Of a stretch of DNA of 64,000 nt, positions 26,877 through 35,133 are shown in pieces. The first letter of the stretch is position 1, and each line of letters starts with the position of its first letter. Source of the stretch: Bacillus sp. AFS015802 (GTDB taxonomy: Bacteria; Bacillota; Bacilli; Bacillales; Bacillaceae_B); contig NZ_NTUP01000018.1 in the NCBI RefSeq assembly GCF_002561455.1, positions 18,189 to 82,188 of the forward strand, written 5' to 3'. A model generated the notes under the pieces. The model saw only the letters and a program-made list of their open reading frames with translations. It did not search any database and was not told the DNA's origin. A program made the position numbers and the translations under genes.

Positions 26877-27614
26877 GTGAGGGGACGGATTCATCAAACC
26901 ATTCGGCTGTCTTTCTGCTGTATGACTTTTTATGCCGGGACTCAGCTTGTGGGGGAAACAGAAGCGGCATTTACAAGTCAGGCTTCACCAGATTCCATCA
27001 CGATGAATGCGGCGTTGGTTTTTCCGGCAACCATTCATGAGCTTGAGGATCGTGGGCAGGAGCTGTCAGAAAGCATGGAACGCAATATGAAAACGGTCAG
27101 CGCTCCTTCACCCGGTGCATCCCGGGAAGAATTACAAAGGCAGCTGGATAAAGTGACAGCAATGGAGGAGGAGTTGACCCACCAAATGGGCATGCTGCAT
27201 CAGCTATATGAGGAAGTGTCCACCTATTATAGGGAGATCCAGAAACAGGAGGTCGCGAATGTCCATACCTATGATTATGTACGTGAGGGTTTCGAGCATG
27301 TTGAAGAAATGCTGAAAGGTGTACAAGCAACCGTCGATTATTCGCAGATAGAGGAGATACGTTCTTCTATCCTGATGCAGATTCAGGAGCTGGAAGATCA
27401 AGAGCAACCTTCTGTAGAAGAGAGTCCGACTGATCCAATACCAGAGCAACCTCAGACTAATCCAGATCCAGCCTACTCTGAATCTCAGGGTGAAGCATCA
27501 GCGGAGATAATAGATGGTGGGAAAACGGAAATAACGGAGGAAGCATCAAACGACATTACCAATGATAAGCAGGTGGCAAAGCATGAAGAAGAAAATGCTT
27601 GGGATAGTGAGTAG
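26877..27614 (+). CDS. DUF4047-like protein of the sipW-tasA locus
   Basis: 245 residues. An N-terminal hydrophobic stretch (about 10-30) resembles an anchor or signal, followed by coiled-coil helices (about 70-180, rich in Glu/Gln/Leu) and a disordered Pro/Glu/Ser/Thr tail. It matches the DUF4047 proteins that precede sipW-calY in the B. cereus group. GTG start with AAAGGGGAGTG. Its end overlaps sipW by 32 bases, so they are coupled. It may take the place of TapA as a fibre-assembly helper (inference). Confidence 0.65.
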   Translation: MRGRIHQTIRLSFCCMTFYAGTQLVGETEAAFTSQASPDSITMNAALVFPATIHELEDRGQELSESMERNMKTVSAPSPGASREELQRQLDKVTAMEEELTHQMGMLHQLYEEVSTYYREIQKQEVANVHTYDYVREGFEHVEEMLKGVQATVDYSQIEEIRSSILMQIQELEDQEQPSVEESPTDPIPEQPQTNPDPAYSESQGEASAEIIDGGKTEITEEASNDITNDKQVAKHEEENAWDSE

Positions 27615-28128
27615 TGGAATGGGAGCGATCCTTCTGGTGGTGATCTGTCTGGCAGCATTCATCGTTCTTTCTTCCAGGCTTTCAGGAGGGGAACCAACCT
27701 TTAGGGGCTACCAGGTGAAAGCCGTATTATCAGGATCCATGGAACCGACCTTTCAAACAGGTTCCATCATCTCCATCAAACTGGGGGATGAGCATACTCC
27801 TTATGAAAAGGGCGATATCATTACCTTTCGTATGGAAGATAAGCTCATTACACATAGAATCATCGATGTCCTCAAAGATAATGGACAAGCAGTGTACAAG
27901 ACCAAAGGGGATCACAATAATGGCCCTGACCTGTGGACGGTCCCCTCTCAAACGATCATCGGAAAGTACACCAACTTTACGATTCCATATATAGGATATG
28001 CTCTGAAGTTTGCCAATTCAAAAGCCGGTTCGGCTCTATTGTTGATCGTACCGGGGATCTTATTGATGATTTCTGCATTCCGTTCCATCATCGTCGCCAA
28101 GAGGGAGCTTGAAGGAAGCAAAGCATGA
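27583..28128 (+). CDS. sipW: Signal peptidase I, SipW type
   Basis: 181 residues. It cleaves the signal peptides of TasA/CalY-type fibre proteins at the membrane. An N-terminal membrane helix is followed by the catalytic Ser in LSGSMEPTF and by KGDHNNGPD, in which His replaces the usual Lys; this marks the ER/archaeal-like SipW class. A C-terminal membrane helix (ALLLIVPGILLMISAF) follows. The ATG at 27583 is chosen because CAGGTGG lies 6 bases upstream; the earlier in-frame ATG at 27562 has no ribosome site. Confidence 0.92.
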   Translation: MKKKMLGIVSSGMGAILLVVICLAAFIVLSSRLSGGEPTFRGYQVKAVLSGSMEPTFQTGSIISIKLGDEHTPYEKGDIITFRMEDKLITHRIIDVLKDNGQAVYKTKGDHNNGPDLWTVPSQTIIGKYTNFTIPYIGYALKFANSKAGSALLLIVPGILLMISAFRSIIVAKRELEGSKA

Positions 28129-28205
28129 TTGGCTTTATCTCCTATGTATCCACAAACATACATAAGAGTTTATTATATTTTTCTATTTAAAGGGAGGAAT
28201 TTTTA

Positions 28206-28835
28206 ATGAGTTTTACAAAGAATGTAAGTAAAGGGATTATGAGTGCAGCACTGGGTTTATCGTTGATCGGAGGGGGGACATTCGCCTATTTCAGTGATGC
28301 AGAGGCGACAGAGAATACCTTCGCTGCGGGTACACTGGATTTATCCATGAACCCAAGTGCCGTTGTGAACATCGACAATATCAAGCCGGGTGACGAAATT
28401 TACCGTGAATTCACACTGGAAAACAATGGGACCCTGGATATTCACCAGGTACTCTTGGACACCAAGTATCAAGTAGAAGATGCGAAAGGTGATAACACAG
28501 GTGACATGGCCGAACATATCAAAGTCACCATCATGTACAACACAAGCAGTGCCACCAACGTAGCAGTTGAAACCACCTTAGCTGAACTGCAAGGGGAAAC
28601 ACCGGATGTAACGGCCATCGGTTCCTTTATCGGAAGCAGTGATGAGGGAGCCCTCTCAGTACCGGATGGAATTTCTGTAGGACAAGAAGAAAAAATCTTC
28701 GTATTATTCGAGTTTGTGGACAATGGCGAAAATCAAAACGAATTCCAGGGTGACACTTTAAAGGTGGACTGGACATTTAACGCCAAGACAGGTGACTCGA
28801 CCTACCATGATGATACGGATCCGGAAAATAACTAA
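28206..28835 (+). CDS. TasA/CalY (camelysin) family biofilm fibre protein
   Basis: 209 residues. The signal region ends GGGTFAYFSDAEATENTF, the hallmark of SipW substrates (TasA, camelysin). The mature part is a single beta-sandwich, shorter than B. subtilis TasA (261), with DNIKPGDEIYREFTLENNG. It should polymerise into extracellular matrix fibres. AAAGGGAGG lies before the ATG, and a terminator follows. The 77-base gap after sipW may allow higher expression from an internal promoter. Confidence 0.92.
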   Translation: MSFTKNVSKGIMSAALGLSLIGGGTFAYFSDAEATENTFAAGTLDLSMNPSAVVNIDNIKPGDEIYREFTLENNGTLDIHQVLLDTKYQVEDAKGDNTGDMAEHIKVTIMYNTSSATNVAVETTLAELQGETPDVTAIGSFIGSSDEGALSVPDGISVGQEEKIFVLFEFVDNGENQNEFQGDTLKVDWTFNAKTGDSTYHDDTDPENN

Positions 28836-28846
28836 TACTCTTGAAA

Positions 28847-28874
28847 TGGGATTCCTTTGGGGTCCCGTTTTTTA
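28847..28874 (+). terminator. Terminator of the tasA-like gene
   Basis: ATGGGA...TCCCGT hairpin followed by TTTTTT, 12 bases after the stop codon. Confidence 0.75.
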
Positions 28875-28878
28875 GTTT

Positions 28879-28909
28879 GTGGGGGGAAGCATAGGGACGG
28901 TTCTGAAAC
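28879..28909 (+). repeat. REP-B repeat
   Basis: GGGGGGAAGCATAGGGACGG then TTCTGAAACTT. It holds the fullest form of the REP-B core (AGCATAGGGACGGTTCT). Nothing else is recognisable in the 28875-29136 gap except an AT-rich promoter region for the subtilase. Confidence 0.55.
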
Positions 28910-29136
28910 TTGGGGTTATGGAGAGTCACATAGTTCCACAAAAGGCAGGTCCATGCATAAAATGACAGACTATATAACTATGCATTCACCTTCTCATTGA
29001 TCATATTTGATAGAAAAGGCCTTTCTTTTTCCTTTGAATGGTGCACGGAAAACCCCCATTTACTGCACCGGTTTCTCTATCTACTATTAAAAGTAAGAAT
29101 AGTGAGAATACAAGATAGTAGAGGGGAAGTAGAGGC

Positions 29137-32100
29137 ATGAAGAAAAAAATCGTACCATCTTTATTGGCATGCGTCATGGCTGCAGGGACGCTGGGGACAT
29201 CGGCAAGTGCGGAATTCCAGTTTTCTAAAGGAGAAAAGGTGCCGCATTCAGTACTTGCAGAGAAATCCAATCCGTTTGCAAAAGCGTTGGAGCAGAATAA
29301 TGATCCGCTGTATGGCAAGGATCAATCTGCCTTCAATCCGAACGAAAAGGTGAGGGTTATTGTTGAGGTCGAGGTGGACAAACATGCAAAGTCATCCACT
29401 GGGGGCCAAGTAGAGAAAGTGAAGAAGGCGATCTCCGGAAAGAAGTCTTCTACGTCCAAAGTCCGACACACATTTTCCAAAGGCTTCCACGGATTCAGCG
29501 TGGATACAACCCTTGGGGAAGCCCAAAAGCTCGCTAAGCTGGATGGGGTAAAGGATGTGCGCATTTCCAAGCAATATGAGCATACCGTTGTCGACCGCAA
29601 AGAACTCGTGAAGGCAATGGATACGTGGACGAAGTATAACACGCGCGGTGAAGGGATGGTCGTAGGGATCGTTGACTCCGGGGTGGACCACCGTCATGAA
29701 GCGATGCAGCTTTCAGCAGAAGGAAAGAAATCAGCGAAGCTCACCGAACAAAATCTTCAAGACGAATTTAATCAAACAGACGTAAATGAAACCTGGTATA
29801 CAGACAAAGTCCCTACAGGGTACGACTGGGCAGACAACGATACAGACGTCATTCCATCTTCCAATTCTCACGGTACCCACGTAGCCGGAATCGTAGGAGC
29901 TTATGAAGAAACAACGAAAAAAGTAGAGGGAGTCGCTCCAGATGTACAGCTTATAGCGGAAAAGGTATTCTCCGATAAGGGCGGCGGAGCTTATGATGAT
30001 GATATTGCGGCAGGAATCTATCATGCCGTAGAAATGGGAGCGGATGTCATCAACCTCAGTCTCGGTTCCGAGGCAGGGAATGTCGATCCGAATGATCCCG
30101 TCCAGCGTTCGATTCAATATGCAACGGAACAAGGCGTACTGGTTGTTGCGGCGGCTGGGAATGCGTCTTACAGCACGAAGAACAATTTGCTGGAAAGGTC
30201 TCAACTGCCTTTAGCGAAAAATCCTGACATCGGGGTGGTGGGAGACCCTGGTGTGACGCCTTATGCCCTGCAGGTCGCTTCTTCAGAGAACGACATGATG
30301 ACCGTAGATGGTCTGCGTTTGTCGGATGGAAGCCTACTCGGCTATCAAATTCAGCCTGGGATCAAGAAATTGACCGGGACGCTGGATCCATCTAAGGAAT
30401 ATGAACTGGTTTACGTTGGTGAAGGGAATTCGGCAGCGGTCAAGGATCTTGACTTGAAAGGGAAAATTGCGGTCGCACAGCCATCGCAATACTATGCCCC
30501 GTCAACCTATCTGCAGACAGCAGCTGCGGGAAAAGGTGCGGTGGCGGTCATGGTGATCCCGCCTCCCCAGGTGACAGCGTACGCAAGTCTTTACTTCAGC
30601 CCCTATTTCATTCCGGCCGTTACAACGGATCAGGTGAACGGAAATGAACTGGCAGAAAGATTGAAGTCTGGTGAAGAATTGACGGTTCAGCTGACTGACG
30701 AAGTATTGAAGGTTCAAAACACGGCAACCGAGCCGATGTCAACCTTCTCATCTTTCGGATCCCCGACAGATCTAAGCTTCAAGCCGGAGATCACGGCACC
30801 GGGCGGGAAGATTTACTCCACCGTGATCAATAACGAATACGAAACCATGAGCGGGACGTCCATGGCGAGCCCGCAGGTAGCAGGCGGAGCGGCCCTTCTT
30901 TTACAACATTATTATCAGGATCTGGGTCTCCCAAAAAATAAGGAAACTGTGTTAAAAGCGAAAAACGCCTTGATGAATACGTCTGAAACATTGACGAATC
31001 CAAAGGATGATCACTCGGTCTATTCACCAAGAAGACAAGGTGCCGGAATCATGAAGATCGACCGTGCGACGGAGACGCCTTATCTCCTCCAACGCGCCGG
31101 GGTTCCAACAGAACAGGCTGCTTCTGTTGCTCTGAAAGAGGTGGGACGCAGCTTTGATTTCACGTTAAACGTTGAGCCTTTAAAGAAAAATCTTGTGAAA
31201 CCTAACCACCAATATGAAATTATGATCGATCTGATCACAGACGAAACAACCAAACAAACACATGATGGAGTGGAAAGAGAGTACTTGACGCTTCACAGTG
31301 TCCCGGTGACAGGGGCTGACATCAAGATGAACGGTCAGGCGTACGATCCGGAAGAGCCGATCCAATACAAACCGCACCGTGATGGGGAAGTAAAGATTTC
31401 AGTTGAATTGCCAAAAGAGCTGAGTGAAGGGCGCTTCATCGAAGGGTTTGTCCGTTTTGTGCCAAAGGGAAGCTCGGTAAAAGAACTGACGACACTTTCC
31501 GTCCCGCTGATGGGATACTACGGTGACTGGGACTCCATGGCGAATGTGGATGAAAGCCCGGTGACAGGGGATGCGTTCCTCGGTTATACAGTCCTGTTCA
31601 ATGACTTTGATTCGTGGCCGGTCGGTTATGACCCTGCAACGGGAACCTTTACGAAAGATAAGATAGGCGTATCGCCACAGGCCGTCAGTGAGGGGGTATA
31701 TCCTTCCTTCACCGCCCTGCGCAACCTGAAGGAGATGTCCTTAAGCATTCAGGATGAAAAAGGCAATACCATAAAAGAAATAAGCAACTTCAGTGAATTC
31801 ACAGAGGATGGCAGTCCGTATCCATTCAGAAAGAACATCATGAGCTTTAGAAATTATTCCTATAACATGGAAGGATTCTTCTGGAATTCGACGAATGATG
31901 AAGAGGAAACAATAGCAGATGGACACTACTATTACGTTTATACGAGTACGTTGAACTATGAAGGTGCTGAGCCTCAAGTGACAAAGATTCCGATAAAAGT
32001 AGATTCCAAAGCCCCTAAAGTGGAAAACATCCAGGTGGAAGAGATGCCGGATGGAAACTACCATATCAGCTGGGATCTAACAGATACGGGCACCGGTCCC

Positions 32101-32556
32101 CTTGGCAGCATGCTTTGGATAAACGGAAAATACAAACGGATTCAAGGCGGGGCCTCCGAATATATCTCTAACGTGAAGCCGGAGCTTGTCACCATCTCAG
32201 GCATTGATAACGCACGAAATGTGGGGGTTGCCTATCAGGGAGATGAATCGTATTTAAATGCGGATCCCCTGATTAACTACTTAGGCATCAACAACGCATC
32301 AAGCGTAAGCGAAACCAAGCCTCTGCGCCTGACGCTCTTCGGATATAAACGCCTGGACTGGCACTTGGAAATCACAGATGCAGAGGGTAACACGTTAGAG
32401 GAAGCCGACATCTATAACGAACATTCCATCTATAATCTGCCTTGGGTTCCTGACAGTGATTATCCGGATGGGGATTATTATGTGAAGGTGACCGTGAAGG
32501 ATGAAAGTGGATTGACGCTCACATCGGATCCAAGAAAATTCACAGTGAAACGATAG
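29137..32556 (+). CDS. Large secreted S8 subtilisin-like protease (lactocepin/Vpr-like)
   Basis: 1139 residues with signal peptide (cleavage near TSASAEF), an I9-type propeptide (about 60-150), and a subtilase domain with the triad Asp180 (VDSGVDH), His245 (SHGTHVAG) and Ser575 (SGTSMASPQ). A protease-associated (PA) insert lies between His and Ser (about 410-520). The remaining 500 residues are Fn3-like beta domains of the cell-envelope protease type. No LPXTG or SLH anchor is visible, so it is released or held non-covalently. AGAGGGGAAG precedes the ATG. Confidence 0.93.
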   Translation: MKKKIVPSLLACVMAAGTLGTSASAEFQFSKGEKVPHSVLAEKSNPFAKALEQNNDPLYGKDQSAFNPNEKVRVIVEVEVDKHAKSSTGGQVEKVKKAISGKKSSTSKVRHTFSKGFHGFSVDTTLGEAQKLAKLDGVKDVRISKQYEHTVVDRKELVKAMDTWTKYNTRGEGMVVGIVDSGVDHRHEAMQLSAEGKKSAKLTEQNLQDEFNQTDVNETWYTDKVPTGYDWADNDTDVIPSSNSHGTHVAGIVGAYEETTKKVEGVAPDVQLIAEKVFSDKGGGAYDDDIAAGIYHAVEMGADVINLSLGSEAGNVDPNDPVQRSIQYATEQGVLVVAAAGNASYSTKNNLLERSQLPLAKNPDIGVVGDPGVTPYALQVASSENDMMTVDGLRLSDGSLLGYQIQPGIKKLTGTLDPSKEYELVYVGEGNSAAVKDLDLKGKIAVAQPSQYYAPSTYLQTAAAGKGAVAVMVIPPPQVTAYASLYFSPYFIPAVTTDQVNGNELAERLKSGEELTVQLTDEVLKVQNTATEPMSTFSSFGSPTDLSFKPEITAPGGKIYSTVINNEYETMSGTSMASPQVAGGAALLLQHYYQDLGLPKNKETVLKAKNALMNTSETLTNPKDDHSVYSPRRQGAGIMKIDRATETPYLLQRAGVPTEQAASVALKEVGRSFDFTLNVEPLKKNLVKPNHQYEIMIDLITDETTKQTHDGVEREYLTLHSVPVTGADIKMNGQAYDPEEPIQYKPHRDGEVKISVELPKELSEGRFIEGFVRFVPKGSSVKELTTLSVPLMGYYGDWDSMANVDESPVTGDAFLGYTVLFNDFDSWPVGYDPATGTFTKDKIGVSPQAVSEGVYPSFTALRNLKEMSLSIQDEKGNTIKEISNFSEFTEDGSPYPFRKNIMSFRNYSYNMEGFFWNSTNDEEETIADGHYYYVYTSTLNYEGAEPQVTKIPIKVDSKAPKVENIQVEEMPDGNYHISWDLTDTGTGPLGSMLWINGKYKRIQGGASEYISNVKPELVTISGIDNARNVGVAYQGDESYLNADPLINYLGINNASSVSETKPLRLTLFGYKRLDWHLEITDAEGNTLEEADIYNEHSIYNLPWVPDSDYPDGDYYVKVTVKDESGLTLTSDPRKFTVKR

Positions 32557-32608
32557 AGTTAAAGCCAAGATCAGTGGCCAATACAGACATATAGAAAGAA
32601 AGACTTAT

Positions 32609-32650
32609 GGGAAGCGTGGGGATTGATGGTGCCGCGCTTCCTTTTCTTTT
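32609..32650 (+). terminator. Subtilase terminator
   Basis: GGAAGCG and CGCTTCC form the base of the hairpin, followed by TTTTCTTTT, about 50 bases after the stop codon. Confidence 0.85.
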
Positions 32651-32697
32651 AAGGGGCTAAGGGATTGGGGACATGCACCACAACCCACTTGTCACTC

Positions 32698-32880
32698 TTA
32701 CTCCTTATCACCCAAAATCTTTTTCTGCCATTCCTCTATATTTTTATCGCGTTTCTCCATTTCTTTGTCCACTAGAGGAGTCAACGGACACCATGACCCA
32801 CCCATGCAGGATTTTTGGCCTTTATGTCGAATAGGTTCTAAGGGAAAGCAGTTGAGCTGGACTTCCCTAAGTTTTATAAG
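32698..32880 (-). pseudogene. Small Cys-rich protein gene without a visible start, likely 5'-truncated
   Basis: On the minus strand an open frame reads LIKLREVQLNCFPLEPIRHK, then GQKSCMGGSWCPLTPLVDKE, then MEKRDKNIEEWQKKILGDKE and stop. The composition, with a C-x5-WC-type cysteine pair and a charged amphipathic helix, looks like a genuine protein of about 60 residues. Upstream in frame there is no ATG, GTG or TTG: the REP-A copy at 32887 and the RAYT gene lie where the start should be. Either translation begins at the internal Met of CMGG (35 residues, no ribosome site) or the gene was truncated when the RAYT unit arrived. Confidence 0.5.
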
Positions 32881-32886
32881 TTCTTT

Positions 32887-32914
32887 TGGGCCAAGGTACC
32901 TGTCCCTGTGGCCC
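32887..32914 (+). repeat. REP-A repeat upstream of the RAYT gene
   Basis: TGGGCCA, AGGTACCTGTCCC, TGTGGCCC. Outer arms are GGGCC/GGCCC instead of GGGAC/GTCCC, a compensatory change. It lies 18 bases before the RAYT start codon. Confidence 0.9.
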
Positions 32915-32932
32915 GCGTATGGAGGTGACTGA

Positions 32933-33694
32933 ATGCCGAGACAGAGTAGGAAGAAGAGCAGGAGCGGTATTTATCATGTGATGTTGAGAGGGATCAACAA
33001 GCAGACGATTTTTGAAGATGATGAGGATAAGGGGAGGTTTGTTTGGACGATATTGAAATATCAGAAGAAATGTGATTACGAGATTTACGGTTATTGCCTC
33101 ATGGATAACCACGTTCACCTGCTGTTGAAAGAGAAAGATGACACGTTGTCTGAGATCATCAAAAAAATCAGCTCCAGTTATGTTTATTGGTACAATACTA
33201 AATACGATCGATGTGGACACCTCTTCCAAGCACGGTTTCGAAGTGAAATTGTTGAGACCACTACATGTTTCCTCAGAGTCCTTCGCTACATTCACCAAAA
33301 CCCCCTGAAAGCAGGCCTGGCCAAGGATATATTTTCTAGCAAATGGACCAGCATCCATGAATATTTTTCTCCATCAAGCCCTTTAAACACCGATGTTGCC
33401 CTACAGCTATTCTCCGAAAACAAAGACGTTTCCTTCCTCTTATTTAAAGACTACATGAACAAAACAAACAAAGACCAATACCTGGATGACCTCCCGCGCA
33501 TCCGTAAAACAGATGAAGAACTTAAGGGTTATTTCCGTGAAATGGGAATTAATCATATCAGTATGCTGCAGCAAATGGATAAACCCCAACGGAACGCCAT
33601 CCTGGTAGAACTCAAAAAGATAGAGGGCGTATCCGGAAGACAACTATCCAGAATCACTGGAATATCGAAGAGTGTTTTGCAACGATTGAAGTGA
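32933..33694 (+). CDS. REP-associated tyrosine transposase (RAYT, Y1/HUH family)
   Basis: 253 residues. The N-terminus PRQSRKKSRSGIYHVMLRG is typical of the Y1_Tnp/RAYT group. The HUH motif is NHVHLLL (His-Val-His), and the catalytic tyrosine lies in LRYIHQNPLKAGL. The C-terminal helix-turn-helix (GVSGRQLSRITGISKSVLQR) resembles the DnaA-type DNA-binding domain found in many RAYTs. Family members nick and join single-stranded DNA at REP hairpins. It is flanked by REP-A copies at 32887, 33701 and 33746, and no terminal repeats of a full IS are seen, so it is a domesticated-type single-copy gene. Start ATG with TGGAGGTGA. Confidence 0.92.
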   Translation: MPRQSRKKSRSGIYHVMLRGINKQTIFEDDEDKGRFVWTILKYQKKCDYEIYGYCLMDNHVHLLLKEKDDTLSEIIKKISSSYVYWYNTKYDRCGHLFQARFRSEIVETTTCFLRVLRYIHQNPLKAGLAKDIFSSKWTSIHEYFSPSSPLNTDVALQLFSENKDVSFLLFKDYMNKTNKDQYLDDLPRIRKTDEELKGYFREMGINHISMLQQMDKPQRNAILVELKKIEGVSGRQLSRITGISKSVLQRLK

Positions 33695-33700
33695 GTGGGA

Positions 33701-33728
33701 GGGCCAAGGGGTCAGGTCCAGTGGCCCA
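33701..33728 (+). repeat. REP-A repeat downstream of the RAYT gene
   Basis: GGGCCA, AGGGGTCAGGTCC, AGTGGCCCA. The outer arms GGGCCA/TGGCCC are perfect; the inner stem is altered. It starts 6 bases after the RAYT stop. Confidence 0.8.
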
Positions 33729-33745
33729 ATTTAACACTACTAAAG

Positions 33746-33769
33746 AACCAAGGACCTGTCCCCATGGCA
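33746..33769 (+). repeat. REP-A repeat, partial
   Basis: AACCA, AGGACCTGTCCC, CATGGCA. One inner G is missing and the outer arms are weak. It lies between the copy at 33701 and the ydcF-like gene. Confidence 0.7.
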
Positions 33770-33792
33770 CATGCCAAAGGAGTGATATAAAA

Positions 33793-34389
33793 TTGACCAG
33801 AACAATCAGGTTAAGAGTTTTCGCCGGAATTGTAGTGATTTTTATCAGTTTTATTAGTTATTCAGCTTTTAGTATTTGGTCGTTCAGTACCAATATCCAG
33901 TTAGTTAAAACGGATGCGGCTGTGGTTCTCGGTGCTGCAGCTTGGGATGGTGAACCCTCTCCTGTTTTACGGGAGAGGATCAATCATGCAATCTGGCTCT
34001 ATGAGAATGATTATGTCGAGAAGATTATTTTTACTGGAGGTAAGGATAAGGGGGACAAGTACGCAGAGTCAGAGGTTGCCCGGGAATATGCTATTAAAAA
34101 CAATATTGATCCAGCAGATATTCTAATTGAAACAAAATCAAAAATCACTGAAGAAAATTTAAAATATGCCCATCAGATTGCTATTAAAGAAGACCTCAAC
34201 ACCTTTACTATTGTAAGCGACCCTCTCCATATGAAAAGAGCCATCTTAATGGCAAAAAACACTGGAATGAATGTCTATTCATCTCCTACACAAAGTTCAG
34301 TATATAAGACGTGGGACACTAAAGTTCCGTTTTTCTTACGAGAATTGTTTTTCTATATAGGCTATATTTTCAGTTTGCCATTTAGATAG
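33793..34389 (+). CDS. YdcF/SanA-like (DUF218) membrane protein
   Basis: 198 residues. One N-terminal membrane helix (about 8-30) precedes a DUF218 domain facing outward, with TDAAVVLGAAAWDGEPSPVLRE (split: AAVVLGAA, then PSPVLRERINHA) and IIFTGGKDKGDKYAESEVA. SanA-like proteins act in envelope maintenance; the precise function is unknown. A longer frame opens at GTG 33691 but would translate two REP-A copies; the TTG at 33793 with AAAGGAGTG just upstream is the better start. Confidence 0.82.
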   Translation: MTRTIRLRVFAGIVVIFISFISYSAFSIWSFSTNIQLVKTDAAVVLGAAAWDGEPSPVLRERINHAIWLYENDYVEKIIFTGGKDKGDKYAESEVAREYAIKNNIDPADILIETKSKITEENLKYAHQIAIKEDLNTFTIVSDPLHMKRAILMAKNTGMNVYSSPTQSSVYKTWDTKVPFFLRELFFYIGYIFSLPFR

Positions 34390-34390
34390 A

Positions 34391-34462
34391 CCTGGGGAGC
34401 AGGGGGGACAGGTCTATCGTTTTTTGAGATTAATGGACCAAGGGACCTGTCCCCATGACCCA
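34391..34462. repeat. Inverted pair of REP-A repeats (BIME-like)
   Basis: A reverse half-copy (GGGGGGACAGGTC, 34402-34414) and a full forward copy (TGGACCA, AGGGACCTGTCCC, CATGACCCA; 34434-34462) face each other. GGGGACAGGTC can pair with GACCTGTCCCC to make one large hairpin with a T-rich loop. It sits between the convergent ends of the ydcF-like gene (2 bases) and the DUF4396 gene (6 bases) and may serve as terminator. Confidence 0.8.
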
Positions 34463-34467
34463 CCAGT

Positions 34468-35133
34468 TCACATTGCTTCCTTCAATCCCTTCTTAATCAG
34501 AAATTGATTGGCCGGATAACTTGTGAGAAATCCTAATATCATCGCGATCTGCATCATGAACCAGTAAGTGGGCTCTGTCGGCTTCGGCGGTTGAGTGAAT
34601 AGCAGATAATGGACGATGGCCATCCATCCGAACATCCCGACTTCAAAGGCGATCAGTGAGAGGGAATCCGCTTTGACAGCCTGCTTGAGGGCGTTCATTT
34701 TTCCGTTATCTTTGTTCATTGGATAAATGGCATAAAATTGAAAGATGATGCCGAATAGGTAAGCGAGTATGAATTCAACTGTATAGTGAGCAAAAAGCGT
34801 CGAACCGGCGATCATGAGACCGGTCAACACCACAATCGGTACTCCGACAGCATCCCCGAAGGAGCAGCCTGCCGAGCAGTGACTGGTGGATACGAATACT
34901 TTTGCCATCTTCCCGCGGTTGTCTTCTTTGTCGAGATCTTTCGCCTTCACCCGTCCCCATTTAAAGTACGTCCATAGCGCAATCGGTCCGAAAAACCAGC
35001 CGTTGATCGGCCACACCACATTCATGATTTTCATTTTTTGAGGATGCTTGACGACATCCACTACGATCATGAGGGAGGACAATAAGCCGATCCCTAGAAA
35101 AACCCACGAAATCGTCGTTAACATGAGATCCAT
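34468..35133 (-). CDS. DUF4396 domain membrane protein
   Basis: 221 residues with about six membrane helices. The DUF4396 signature is the STSHCSAGCSFGD segment, two cysteines at the entrance of a helix, possibly a metal- or redox-active site. NVVWPINGWFFGPIALW is another conserved-looking helix. The start ATG has AAAGGATGG upstream. Function unknown; genes of this family are often near copper or heavy-metal genes, but no such neighbour is here. Confidence 0.8.
   Translation of the reverse strand: MDLMLTTISWVFLGIGLLSSLMIVVDVVKHPQKMKIMNVVWPINGWFFGPIALWTYFKWGRVKAKDLDKEDNRGKMAKVFVSTSHCSAGCSFGDAVGVPIVVLTGLMIAGSTLFAHYTVEFILAYLFGIIFQFYAIYPMNKDNGKMNALKQAVKADSLSLIAFEVGMFGWMAIVHYLLFTQPPKPTEPTYWFMMQIAMILGFLTSYPANQFLIKKGLKEAM

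Noticed and set aside
32867..33358. 163-codon minus-strand frame antisense to the RAYT gene
   Set aside because: Shadow of the RAYT coding frame; no ribosome site and no family likeness.
33691..33792. GTG start giving the ydcF-like protein 34 extra N-terminal residues
   Set aside because: The extension translates two REP-A copies, overlaps the RAYT stop, and lacks a ribosome site; TTG at 33793 has AAAGGAGTG.
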